In this document: positions 20,428 through 31,080 of the stretch, one piece after another
Layout: each line of letters begins with the position of its first letter
Position numbering within the stretch: position 1 is the first letter of the stretch
Source of the DNA: Isoetes taiwanensis
Lineage: Eukaryota; Streptophyta; Lycopodiopsida; Isoetales; Isoetaceae
DNA length: 64,000 nucleotides
NCBI GenBank assembly: GCA_021234155.1
Contig: JAJEKV010000056.1
Location: 1,781,330 to 1,845,329, forward strand
Reading direction: 5' to 3'
Made by a program: the position numbers and the translations under genes
The notes under the pieces: model-generated
Told to the model about the DNA's origin: nothing
Databases searched by the model: none
What the model saw: only the letters and a program-made list of their open reading frames with translations

Positions 20428-23400
20428 TCAGCCACATTTATTAGTACCAGGTGGTCTAATAGTTTCGGGTGCGATGTGAATGTGGTCTAACTCCTGAAGT
20501 AGTGCTCGGGTGAGAACATCACGACGATCAGATGCATACTTTGGCAAGAACCAGTTTCGGGTAATCTGCAAATGTGACAACAATACTTACATAATAAGTA
20601 TTAAAAACCATTTGTTTGCAAGACAAAAGAAGTGAGACACTCACATTGGTAGTTTTACCACACACGATTGTGTCTACAAACTTCTGCATATAGGCTGCAA
20701 CATAGAGGCCACATGAATCCCCATCTTTCTGCTGTGGACACTTATGAATCTTCACAACTGGTGAAGGATTTTGTCCATGCTTCAAAAAAGTGGGACACTC
20801 GACACAACCGCGTGCCATAGTGAGGATATGGAGCCTGCAAAAGACCAGATCTATTTTGTAGCAAATGAATGAAAGAAGCTGCTAACATGGTATCCAATCT
20901 ACTCAATATTAATAAAAGGAGATGTGAAATACAAAATACCTCTTAAGTGCAAGCATGTCAACGCCAATGTCCCGGCAGAATTGAAGATCCGAATGTTGAT
21001 GGTGTTCTTACTCTTAGTAAGTGCCATGTTGAAGATGGCCAAAGTGTGATGTTCAATAACTCTACATAGCATTGGAATCATGATCCATCCGCACTTCAGC
21101 CAATTTATCCCCAAGAAGAGCTACCTTTACAATATCTCTTCCTTCCCGGAGGTCGCCATAGATTTATCTTTTTCGCTTGCCTTGGCCCATGCCGCAAATT
21201 CCATGAAGTCGTCCGGTGGGAAGAACCGGACGCCGACCTTCTTATCATCCGGAACACGAGTCGCAGGTACCTATAACAAGTTGAAAAGGATAAAATTACT
21301 AACTTGACTTACACATACAAATGAACAAGTTCAAAGTCCAAGACTGGCATACATATCCACATGCCGGGTTGGAAAATTTCCCCACATCCATGTCCAAAGA
21401 CATCTTGTTCAAATAAATAACACTCCATTTCGTGCAAAGATCCGGGAAAATCCTTGCCTTCTTGAGCTTCATCATTCGGTTCAAGAAGGCATCGTATGGC
21501 CTGTATTCGTAATCGCACCGGGTTCAATGACCAATACATTTACACAAATCATCTACATTCGCCTACTACTATCCATATTATTTTAAAGTTTTTAACTTGG
21601 ATACTAGATGTAAAAAAAATGTAAGAAATGTAGATCAAGTTACTGTAGAGATCATTCTTCGCTTCCTCGACATCGCTTGTTTCTGAGTCAAGATCCATTT
21701 CCTTCCCTACTTTTTTGGTTTCCTCACTCGATTCTTATTAGGTCCGTAATCCTCGTCTTCAACCTCTCCCGATTTCTCATTGTCGAAATTCAGCCCTTTG
21801 CTATGTCAAGCAATATTTGACACAAACTTAAAAGTATCCCGCTCTACATCTTGATGCTCGGAAGATTCCTCTTCATTAGGACCGTAAACATAGGATGTCA
21901 TGGATTTCTCACTTTGTACACTAAAATAAAATGCTTTCTTACCGTTTCTACCGCTTCAATTGTCTTCTTTCTCGTGGCTTTTTAGGCGTGGAGTTCTTCT
22001 TTTGAGTCACATTTTTCTCGCTGCCGCTTTTACTTTTTGAAGATGTGGCCTTAGCTCGCTCCCTCAATCTCGAGTTCCTCGTCATAACTGAATGACACCA
22101 TGCACTGAAGTGCCAGCCTCCTCAACCTGTATCACCGCTAGAATAGTGATTTTGCTTTTTCTTCAATCAACGCTTTCTTTCCCTCGGCTACATCTTGCAC
22201 CTCAATTTTCTTTGGAACCTCCAAAACTGCGGAAAACCGAACCAAGAATAAGAAATTGCTTCCTCCTCGACACAATGCAAATTGAATTTGAAAACAAGCG
22301 CACTCGACGGGTGGTGTAATTTCTCGCCAGTGTTTTTTTTGGCACTTTGAAGCTCGAAAATAAATCACATAACGGGCCGATATCGGGCCTCAAACTAATC
22401 GGGCCTCTAACCGTTTCGCATACATATCAATAGTCAGACATATTACTATAATCGATCTACATTGAAGTACTTTGAGTACATACACATGTAAACAAACTAT
22501 TTATCTAGATGGAATGTACATGTAATGTACATCAATGTGCTCCAATGTATGCACATGTACACATCGACATTACATAAAATACCTCTAAATGTTCTCGCCA
22601 CAAAACTCAAGACACAACTCCTAATTTTATGTATTTAAGTTCTACATTTAGGACCCTACACCGTGAATGTACAACATGTATGTAAGAAACACATATATGT
22701 ATGACATGCAAGCCAAGGAACTATAAGTATAAAATAACCAAGACACTCCTACATGTCAGTAGCAAAACCTTAAGTGCAAAGAATCTACATGTAAATGGAT
22801 TCTACATGTAAATGGATTCTACATTGCAGTAATCCTGGGTGCAGCAAATTGAACATAAATCATGAAATACTGCTTACCTCCAGTGTACACACCCAAGGTC
22901 TTTGAAATGTTATCGTCCCATTTGCATGCTCTTAAAGGGGATAGTCCGGCCCAGTAAATAGAATATGAGAAACAAAAGATATGAAATGAATGCTCGCGAT
23001 GGAGCAACTAGGATAGGTTCATTATTAGCAAAGCCATTATCGCGAAAAACACACATCCATGCACGATATGAATTTTTCTTCATTTTGGAGAGATCACTAA
23101 GCTTGTTTTGGGCTGAAGGAGAATCGCTGCAGAATGCATCATGTACTTATGCATATCATCAAGCCGTCTGCAGCACTCAAACTGAACTTTGTGAGCCTCC
23201 TCAAGTTCTGCAATCCTCTTTTCACATAACTCCTTCTCTCGAATGGCTTTCTCCAATGGCTCCTGAATTCTCTTCAGCATTTCTTCCTTCCTGGTTCTAT
23301 CCCTCATCAAAAGGTCAACCTCCTGCTGCACAGTCTTGATGTCTCTCTTATTCTGCTTAGCGTCGTCGAGAACACTATTGATGTCTTCTTGTATCTGTGC

Positions 23401-24091
23401 TAGGTCCTCTTCATGTGCATCCTTTCTTCCTGAAATCTTATTTATATTGTCACGTAATTCTGTCTGCTGGATTTTCAGTTCTTCAACCTTGGATGTGCTG
23501 CTAATTAACTCTCCATGACACTGCTGCAACAGAGTTTCTGCAAATTCAAGCTCTTCCTTAGGGTAAAATCCTTGCTGAAATTTAGGAACCTTGGATGTGG
23601 ATTTAGAGGTCCCAATTTCTTCTGTAATAGCAGATTCTTTTGCCCCTCCCTTTGCCAAATCTTTGGCCAAAACTTTAAAAGTATCCCAATCTACTTTTTT
23701 ACCTGTCAATTGAAGGGCAAATGCACGAGCAAAGTACTCAGGTACATGGCGATTTGTGACCTCCCGCTTACCAAAAACAATTTCATAATGTTTGTAGAAG
23801 TTCTCGGCCCACTCTGGCTTCACGCTAGATTCTTTGAACCCCTCAGATGTCTTTTGGGCCCCCATCGCCGTCCATTATCTGTTGTAAATCTGGAAAAATC
23901 TCATCTGCATTGACACATCTTACATGCTTTGCTTCCACAACAGCGGGTTCTTCACAAATAAGTCTTCTTTTTGGCCCTGGTTCCTCAGAAGTTTGAACCT
24001 TCCTCTTGTTTTTTTCGGCTTTCTTGCTAGAATCGGCTATTTTCAAATTTTTGTTTAATCTGGGTGACTTCCGGGAGGCAAAGGCGTCCAT
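20428..24091 (-). pseudogene. Gene B of element 1: coiled-coil protein with ULP1-like protease
   Basis: N-terminus at 24091 (basic, SRKSPRLNKNLK), then after a frameshift near 23865 a 262-codon frame with WAENFYKHYEIVFGKREV, KKVDWDTFKVLAKDLAKG and a long coiled coil (about residues 90-240). After a poorly read middle (23080-21540), a C48/ULP1 catalytic domain appears: EHHTLAIFNMALTK with IFNSAG (21060-20960), then QQKDGDSCGLYVAAY (near 20730) with the catalytic Gln and Cys, then an 85-bp GT-AG intron (about 20562-20646) and the end NWFLPKYASDRRDVLTRALL to a stop at 20428. ULP1 proteases cleave SUMO from proteins. The usual HW and Asp are HH and Asn here. Several frames are broken. It converges on gene A. 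Confidence 0.68.
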
Positions 24092-24396
24092 TGCTTGGAT
24101 TTGGGCAAGGATTTCGAGGAAGAAGAATAGTTACAGTCGAATTACTTCGTTGATCACTCACAAACACAAAAAATTGGAACGGCGGCAAATTTTTTTCCTA
24201 AACAGGAAACACTTCGCAATCTCCCTCCGAAAAATTGCAATGAAGGTCCGTTCTGGTTGCCACTGCCACTCATAATTTTGAATTGCTGACGTGGCTACTC
24301 ATAATCATTACATATCCCAACTAACTAAAATTCAAAAAAATAACTAAAACGGTGCCTACATGCCCTACATTATACATAATGTAAGGGCATGTTTTT

Positions 24397-24420
24397 AGAC
24401 ACCCTAGCTTTCTTTTACCC
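24397..24420 (-). repeat. Right terminal inverted repeat of element 1
   Basis: Exact complement of 12852-12875; on the plus strand it ends CTAGCTTTCTTTTACCC. Just inside is a hairpin, GCCCTACATTATACATAATG then TAAGGGC. Confidence 0.92.
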
Positions 24421-24424
24421 CCCA
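24421..24424. repeat. Target-site duplication CCCA, right copy of element 1
   Basis: CCCA directly abuts the right terminus and equals 12848-12851. Confidence 0.65.
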
Positions 24425-24505
24425 GCGTCATCAAAGAAGCATAAAGGAGCACCCAATGTTTTGGGCTTCAAGCCCTTGGTGTGCAAAACGATGCAGGAGC
24501 AAGAT

Positions 24506-25748
24506 GCCGGATTTCCAAGATGCTTACAGGGATGATGGATTTGCCTTAAAAAAAAGGGTAAAATCCTAGCTTGCAGCCGGATATGGAGGGCTAAGCCGCC
24601 CAATGCCGGATCAGCAGGGCCAGGACTGCACAAGAAAGCAATCATAGAAGATTTTTGAAGAAAGCAGAGCCGAAGCTGACGGATGATCAGAGCCGAAGTT
24701 GGGAGATTTTTTTTTTCTACGGTTCCTTCCTAGCGGAGCTGCGGCGATGTTTCTTGGCGGCTATGGTGCGGCTATGGCGCTCAGAAATGGTGCTTGTAGC
24801 CCTTTTTGGAACCATTTTTTCCTATGGCAGTAAGAATCGGCGGAGCAAGGTCTTTTTGGAACCATTTTTTCCTTTTTGAAGGTATTTGCATCGCCATTCC
24901 CTGATAACTACATTTGTTTGAAAACTTAGGCAGCTCAACTGCGGGAGAATTTTGCAGCATACAAAGTTAGGGCACATGCTTTGCTGCAGAGAAAGGATGC
25001 CGAGATTTTGGCTGCTAAGGATGCTGGTCTGGCTGCTGCTCAAGACTTAGCATTGAAGGTATGGTATAAATCCTGTTGCTGAAGCAATATTGTGTGGACA
25101 TTAAAATTGCACATTAATATTCCAGGAAGCACAGAGACAAGCTCAAAGTGCAACGATTCTTGCAGGGTTGAAATCTGCAGAGATGATGGAGCAGAAGAGC
25201 AGAAAAAAGCCCTTCAGAGTCCTTTTGTCCGTCTTCTTCCGGCATACTCTGGCACTGGCCTTTCGTTTTACTCCTGATAGTCCGGCACTGCCCTTCTTCC
25301 TTCTACTCCAGCATACAAGCTTCAGAACCGTCTAATTTTTGTGTGCTCTTACTATGTTTTTTCTTCTTGCTTCTTATCTATGCAAAGCGATGCAAAAGAA
25401 ACAGGGCAGAGGTATTAATGTGGAGCATAAGAGCAGTCTACCCATTATAGCTTTGGAGGTGCCGCATACCTCACGGGCTTCTGATATGAATGTGATGCAG
25501 ACCTCATGCAGAAGAATGAATTTGCCCACAAGCTAAGGAATGAGGCAGCGGATGCAGGACACTGCTGTTGTTGTAGACCAAAATATGGGATGCACGACAC
25601 TGCTATTGTTGTAGACCAAAATATGACACTGGGTATGCTGCTGCTGTAGACCAAATATGACACTGGAAACCGCTTGAATAAGGCACTTGCATCATCAGTT
25701 GACGGATTTGCCGGATTTCCAAGATGCCCACAGGGGGATGACGGATTT
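24506..25748 (+). repeat. Direct repeats bracketing the GRIP-like exons
   Basis: GCCGGATTTCCAAGATGC followed by TTACAGGGATGATGGATTT (24506-24545) recurs with few changes at 25710-25748. The pair encloses 24930-25215. Between them, 25555-25675 contains three diverged copies of GTAGACCAAAATATG and GACACTG. Confidence 0.65.
24930..25215 (+). pseudogene. GRIP-golgin-like coiled-coil exons
   Basis: Exon 24930-25058 (preceded by CTTAG, followed by GTATGG) reads AAQLRENFAAYKVRAHALLQ then RKDAEILAAKDAGLAAAQ in one clean frame of 43 codons. The second exon starts at 25126 after ATATTCCAG and continues in phase with EAQRQAQSATILAGLKSAEM. The FAAYKVRAHALLQ motif is what I recall for plant GRIP proteins, trans-Golgi coiled-coil tethers. 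The rest of the gene is missing, so this is a stranded or captured piece. Confidence in the family name is moderate. Confidence 0.5.
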
Positions 25749-25882
25749 TCGGCTCTAGAGCTCCACCTAAACGGGTCAAAGATTTATTCTAGGTCATGGG
25801 ATAGGATAATGAAGATTTTGGGAGCACAGAAGGGATGAATCCTCAATCCTGCCCATTCTCGCCTCGTGAGGCGAGAAAAAAC

Positions 25883-25975
25883 TCACCATTCTAATTAATT
25901 ATTTAATTAATTATTTATTTATTGTTTAATTAAATTATTAATTAATTATATTATTTAAGTTATCTACTTAATCTT
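25883..25975. repeat. AT-rich TTAATTAA low-complexity tract
   Basis: Nearly pure A/T built from ATTAATTA and TTTAATTA words. Confidence 0.8.
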
Positions 25976-26004
25976 TTTAGTTTTTCGAATGGTTGTTTAG
26001 CCAT

Positions 26005-26300
26005 GGAACCCCCTCCGTCCTCCCCTTTTGCCCCATTGCTCTCCCCCTTTGCCTCTCCTCCTCTTCCCCATGCCCTGCCCCTCTCCTTTGCCCTTCCCCC
26101 TCCTCCCCTTCCCCAAGAGACCCTGCTCCTCCCCCTCCCCTTTGCCCTTCCCCTTCCTCCCCTTCCCCTCCCCTCCCCATTTGCTCGGCCCCTCCTCTTT
26201 GCCCTTTTGCCCTCCTCGTGCTCCTTTGCCTTTCCCCTCCCTCCCTCCTGTCTCCCCTTCCGTCCTACTCTTCTTTCTCCACCACCCCCCTTCATTTTCT
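26005..26300. repeat. Polypyrimidine tract, C/T on the plus strand
   Basis: About 300 bases of CCCCTCC, CTTCCCC and TTTGCCC words with few purines. Open frames of 100 or more codons through it on both strands are composition artefacts. Confidence 0.85.
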
Positions 26301-26429
26301 CGGATTGTCGTGTGTAAATGTTATTCTTATTTTATCAAGGAAAAATCTAATAATGATTCAATGGCAACTTACTTCTTTCTTGCATGAGTCCCATTTTCAG
26401 TCCGAGTCCCAAAATTCGAGATTTGTCCC

Positions 26430-26622
26430 ACTTTAATTAAATACGACTTTAGGGATATGGTCTATGGTTTCGGGAATTATATCCATATCAGGAACCTCCT
26501 GTTATTTTGCTACATATGATTTTGAGATTTTGGGACGATACATAGGTTCTGCACTCGTGGATCCTGAGGTATTTGTATAGCGTATTTAAGTATCAAGCAG
26601 TGTCGGGTAAAGGATCGTCACA
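26430..26622 (+). mobile_element. Probable 3' end of a 5' LTR (Ty3/gypsy relic)
   Basis: Sequence ends GATCGTCACA just before the primer-binding site, the CA expected of an LTR end. The LTR start was not located. 26426-26449 matches 3011-3034 in inverse orientation. Confidence 0.5.
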
Positions 26623-26626
26623 AAAT

Positions 26627-26638
26627 TGGTATCAGAGC
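26627..26638 (+). other. Primer-binding site, initiator tRNA-Met type
   Basis: TGGTATCAGAGC is the common plant retrotransposon primer-binding site, complementary to the 3' end of initiator tRNA-Met. It lies 4 bases after the LTR end and 74 bases before the first gag-like ATG. Confidence 0.85.
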
Positions 26639-26711
26639 CAATTACGGTTTGATGTTATTTCGATAAACCTAGAGAGTTCATTGAGTACGAAAATTTTTAT
26701 GTATTCTCCAG

Positions 26712-29700
26712 ATGGAACTACCTCCTAGGGAACATATATCTAGTCCTTATCATGCTGCTAGTAATGCCAATCGAGAGGAGAGTAGTTTTCACGCAATGAG
26801 GAAAACTTTAGAATCATCTATGTTGCAAACTTTCTTAAGCTTCCAAATAAGCATAGAGAACCAAGTTACTGATCTAAATCGAGCTAGCGCAGAGCAAATG
26901 CAAAACCTACAAATGCAAATTGAGACACTATGGCGAGGACAAAGACAGGTTAGAGATCATAAATTTGCAAACTATGTAAGGGGAAAATTTTCTTAATCTT
27001 GATTGAATAAACAGGGTGATGTTGGAGCCCGGGGGATGCACTTATACATAGAGGGGGTATGGCATCTGCATTCGGAGGGTAGCAAAAACCCCCCTCCGGG
27101 TGTTGGAGGTCCACAAATATTTGTGGACCTCCGGGTGTTGGAGGTCCACAAATATTGAGAACAGATAGTGGGAGAAGCCACCAACGAGAATCTTCGATGT
27201 CTCTAAACTCGCACTCTAGGCGAAGGAAAAGGAATAAAGAAGATGATACAACATCATCTATGCCTATGAGTCAAGGGAAGGAAAGTTCTGAGGTACAAAA
27301 GAAATCATCTGCTTTAAAGGAGATTGCCAAGAAATACAAGTTGAAACTATTTGATGGTTTCGATAAGGACAGAGTTAAGACAGAAGCTTGGATTCAGAAG
27401 GCTGAAAATTATTTTGTCGTAAGGCAAGTTCTTAAAGAAGAAAAGGTGGGAGAAGTGGCAATGAGTTTGACTGGGACTGCTTTAATGTCGTGGAATCGTC
27501 ATAAGACAACACATAAGGTGACTGATGAGGAAGTAGCTTGGGAGACTTTCAAGGAACTCTTCGTTTCAAAATATTGCCCAATGCCCACCTTCCTTTCATA
27601 TCATACAGATGAATAAATTCATGGAGTGTAAACAGAAAGTGCAATCATTGGATAACTATATACAAGAATTCTCCTCTTTAGAACGACATTGTCCAAAGTT
27701 AGATTCAAAGGCAAAGAATTATTTCTATTAAGCAGCATCGGTCTTTAAACTAAGCATTATAAATAATAATTAGTCTTTAGCTGCAGGAATTAGCTATTCG
27801 CTTCGTGCAAGGACTAGATATGGAGTTTAAAAATTAGTTGGATGTGATCAACTCACCTTGGAAGAAGCGGAGCACAAGGCTCGATACTTCGACAGTATCC
27901 TTAAGGAGGAGGAGAATGCCAATCGTAGAGAGCCACAAAGAGGAAATTTTCAAAAGACTTATAGAGATGAATCAAACTCTCAGGTTCATCAAACTTTTCA
28001 TACTACCCCTAAGTTACCTTTGAATGCAATGTCACAGATGGACGAAGAAAAGAATAATGATAAATGCATGAAGGAAAATTTATGTTCTTACTGTAAGCAA
28101 AAGGGGCATAGAGCATGTTTTTGTCCTAAGAAGAATAACTCAAATGCTAAGGTTCAAGGATCTCAAAATGTAGGGGCAATGAGAGCTCATCAAGCAAGTC
28201 TCATGGATTTAGAGGAAGATATGCGAGTTTGTGCAGCAATCGATCAAGGGACAACACAACTGCAGGAACATGTAGTGCAGGTTGAAGGTAAAATCAATGA
28301 AGTTCCTTTTAGTATTTTGATTGATACGGGAGCCGCTCACAATTTTATTTCACCAAGTTGTTTGGGTCGAATACTAATCAACAAGCCTTAAGAATAGTGA
28401 AAATGTTTGATGGTGAGCGAAAAGCTACTAGCGAGTATGTGCATGCATTAAAATTGGAAGTGCAAGAAATGCCTACAATTGCAAATTTCCATGTGCTTCA
28501 GCTAGGCTCATATGATATGATTATAGGAATGGAATGGCTTATGAGGTGCATGCTATAGTAGATTGTCATGAAAGAGTTGTGAGAGTAAAATCTAAGGAAC
28601 ATCAAGAGCTATATATACTGGAAGGATTGAATAAGCAGTATTTTACTCCTAAGCGCATTAGTGGCAACCAAATCAAGAGGTCAATTAGGAAGCATAAAAT
28701 GTTGGAGTTGCTTGTACTCAAAGGGTCAGGAGAAATTAATCAAATATACATGAATGATGTGTCAGGACATCCTCGGGGAGTTCAAGGAAGTATTTCCGGA
28801 AGAATTGACGGAGTTACCTCCTCGAAGATATATTGATCATGCAATTGATTTGGTTCCAGGAGCTTCTCCTCCATCAAAAGCTCCATATAGATTTGTTTTG
28901 TAGTTAGTGGAATTAAAAAAACAGTTAAAATAACTTTTAGATCAAGGAGGACATATACAACCTAGTATTTCACCTTTTGGTGCTCCAGTATTATTTGTTA
29001 AGAAAAAAGATGGTTCTATGCGTATGTGTGTTGATTATAGGCAACTAAATGATATCACAATTAAAAATAAATATCAATTGCCTAGAATAGATGACTTGTT
29101 TGATCAATTTCGAGCTACATTGTTTTCAAAGATAGTCTTAGATCTGGATATCACCAGATAAGAATCAAAGAGAGTGACATACCCAAAACAACTTTTCCTA
29201 CAAGATGTAGGCATTTTGAATTTGTGTTTATGCCTTTTGGTTTAAGAAATGCACCAGTAACTTTTCAGTGTCTAATAAACGATCTTTTTCGTGAATACCT
29301 TGACAAGTTTGTCCTCGTGTTCTTTGACGATATACTTATTTATTCAAAGAATTTGGAAGAGCATAGAGAACATCTGAGAATTGTTTTGAGTATTTTGAAA
29401 AGAGAAAAATTGTATGCTAAGAAAGCCAAGTGTTCATTTTGTAGCACCGAAATGGATTATTTAGGTCATACTGTTTCAGCAGAAGAAATTAAACCTGATT
29501 CCAAAAAGGTTGAGGCGGTGAGAGAATGGCCAGTTCATAAAAACCCAAAATAAGTGCATTCATTCTTAGGACTTGCAGGGTTCTATAAGAAATTTATCAA
29601 AAGTTTTTCTACAATAGCAAGTCCTTTGACAACACTTACAAAATCAAATATATATTTTCAATGGGGAGAACAATTTGAGAGAGCTTTCAAAATTTTTAAG

Positions 29701-30115
29701 GAAAATTTGATAAATGCTCATGTTTTAAAAGTGGCAGATCCAAGTAAGATGTATCAGGTTTATGACGGATGCTAGTGGGGAAGGAACAAGAGCTGTGTTG
29801 ATGCAAGAGAAGTATGTATGTGCATATATTTCTCATAAACTGAATGATGCAGAACAAAATTATCCCACTCATGATAAGGAATTGTTGGCAATTGTATATG
29901 CACTTAGAGCTTGGAGATATTATCTTTTAGGGAATCATTTTGAAGTGCATATTGACCATGCTGGTCTTATGTACTTTATAAAACAACCTAATTTGAATTG
30001 AAGACAACGTAGGTGGATGGAATTTCTTCAAGTATATGACTTTCAGATCAAGTATAAAGTGGGTAGTACAAATGTTGTTGTAGATGCTTTGTCTAGACTT
30101 CCATATGGACTATAA
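26712..30115 (+). mobile_element. Ty3/gypsy retrotransposon relic, gag to RNase H
   Basis: Order gag, protease, RT, RNase H. Gag: 26712-26996 and 27155-27616 with AWIQKAENYFVVRQVLKEEK, then in 27858-28391 a CCHC knuckle CSYCKQKGHRACFC followed by the protease motif [31 protein letters not shown] near 29000, MPFGLRNAPVTFQ at 29230, [11 protein letters not shown] near 29320. RNase H: TDASGEG at 29763 and THDKELLAIVYALRAWRYYL near 29870, ending LSRLPYGL at about 30113. Stops and frameshifts (29100, 29160, 29551, 27616) break the polyprotein. Integrase and the 3' LTR are absent. A palindromic insertion splits gag at 27000-27155. Confidence 0.9.
27080..27157. repeat. 28-bp perfect palindrome in a triplicated word
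   Basis: 27105-27132 is a perfect palindrome beginning GGAGGTCCACAAAT. The word CCGGGTGTTGGAGGTCCACA occurs at about 27096 and 27132, with the inverted half between. It sits inside the gag of the gypsy relic and interrupts its frame, so it is probably a small inverted-repeat insertion or a rearrangement scar. Confidence 0.8.
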
Positions 30116-30200
30116 ATTTGAGTCATTTATAGCACCATTGCATTTGCAAAGTGCACGGTCATGAGGGGCATATATAATTGCTATTGTTGAGAGATTTGAG

Positions 30201-30204
30201 CTTT
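30201..30204. repeat. Target-site duplication CTTT, left copy of element 2
   Basis: CTTT directly precedes the left terminus and also directly follows the right terminus (30201-30204 and 35830-35833). Confidence 0.65.
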
Positions 30205-30540
30205 GGGTATGTTTATATTAGTGGTATACGAAAAAGCATGTCGCGACATCTAGTGCTAGCGAGGTGATTTTTGCTCTTCATTGGTTTTTTTCATGCCCGT
30301 CACCTATTTTCTCAAGGCCCGTCGCAGTTGTTGATCACCCGCCAATTTCCTTCCCAGCACCCCGAACGGTTGATCAGCAAGCCATCTCATCAATCCGGAA
30401 TCCACAAGCCATCTCATCAATCCATCTCATCAACTATGGATTTGCTGCTACATTATCATGCTTTCAATTTTGAGTAAGTGCAAAGATTGGGGGGCAATTG
30501 ACAAAGAATGGCGGGCTACCACAGTGTATATTGTTTCAGG

Positions 30541-30990
30541 ATGGAGGTGCTTTCTTTTGATGAATTTGCCATGAATTGGGAGGAAAGATTTCTCCAATCT
30601 GCTTCAAAGCACAATGTCGCTTTTGATGCTAAAACTCTGATAAGCAGTATCCACAATTTGGGACAACAATCCGAGGAATTTGTATGCTTATGCTCTCGCT
30701 TGGCAGATAAGTTTCTCCATTCCTCTGAAAATTGCCCTGTCGTGGAGGCAGCAGAGTATTCTATTCTTCCTGTTGGGGAAAGAACTGCAAATATTGAGGG
30801 GGAATTTATCTTCAATACTAACAATGGTAATAACTTGTCCAGCAGATAATTGAAATCTTTTTGTTGGTGAAAGAACTGAAAATTGTGAACAAGAATTCCA
30901 ATTAAACACTCAGTTTGATGTTTGTGATGCTACCACTGAAGCAGAGCCATCAAAGACATCCAATCTTGAAGAGATGATAGTTTTTAGGTA
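30541..30990 (+). pseudogene. Leader open frame of element 2, unidentified
   Basis: Preceded by TTGTTTCAG, so it may begin at a splice acceptor. The frame runs from MEVLSFDEFAMNWEERF with SILPVGERT at about 30768, and a second FVGERTENCEQEFQLN reading follows after a stop near 30850, so a short internal duplication is likely. It may be the N-terminal exon of gene A. No family was recognised. Confidence 0.35.
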
Positions 30991-31080
30991 GTTTGTGATC
31001 TACCTACAAATTTTGGTAAGTGCTTGAAAACTGTTTTTCCATGTTAAACAGTCTCGAAATACTAGTTTGCTAATTGTTTT

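Larger units (their letters stand above)
12852..24420. mobile_element. Element 1: 11.57-kb DNA transposon, Sola-like, with captured genes
   Basis: Perfect 24-bp inverted termini (12852-12875 and 24397-24420) start GGGTAAAAGAAAGCTAGGGT. Weaker subterminal symmetry follows, for example GCCACGTCA near 12988 and its complement near 24288. Inside are transposase-like gene A on plus (13166-16208), gene B with a ULP1 protease domain on minus (24091-20428), and between them pieces of FCP1-like, SUFE1 and SSU72 genes. The 4-bp TSD and the D-D-D motifs suggest the Sola superfamily. That assignment comes from recalled family traits and is tentative. Frameshifts and stops in both genes indicate an immobile copy. 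Confidence 0.88.

Noticed and set aside
25960-26436. Open frames of 100-147 codons on both strands
   Set aside because: They are produced by the polypyrimidine tract, with proline/leucine/serine on one strand and glycine/arginine on the other and no domain.
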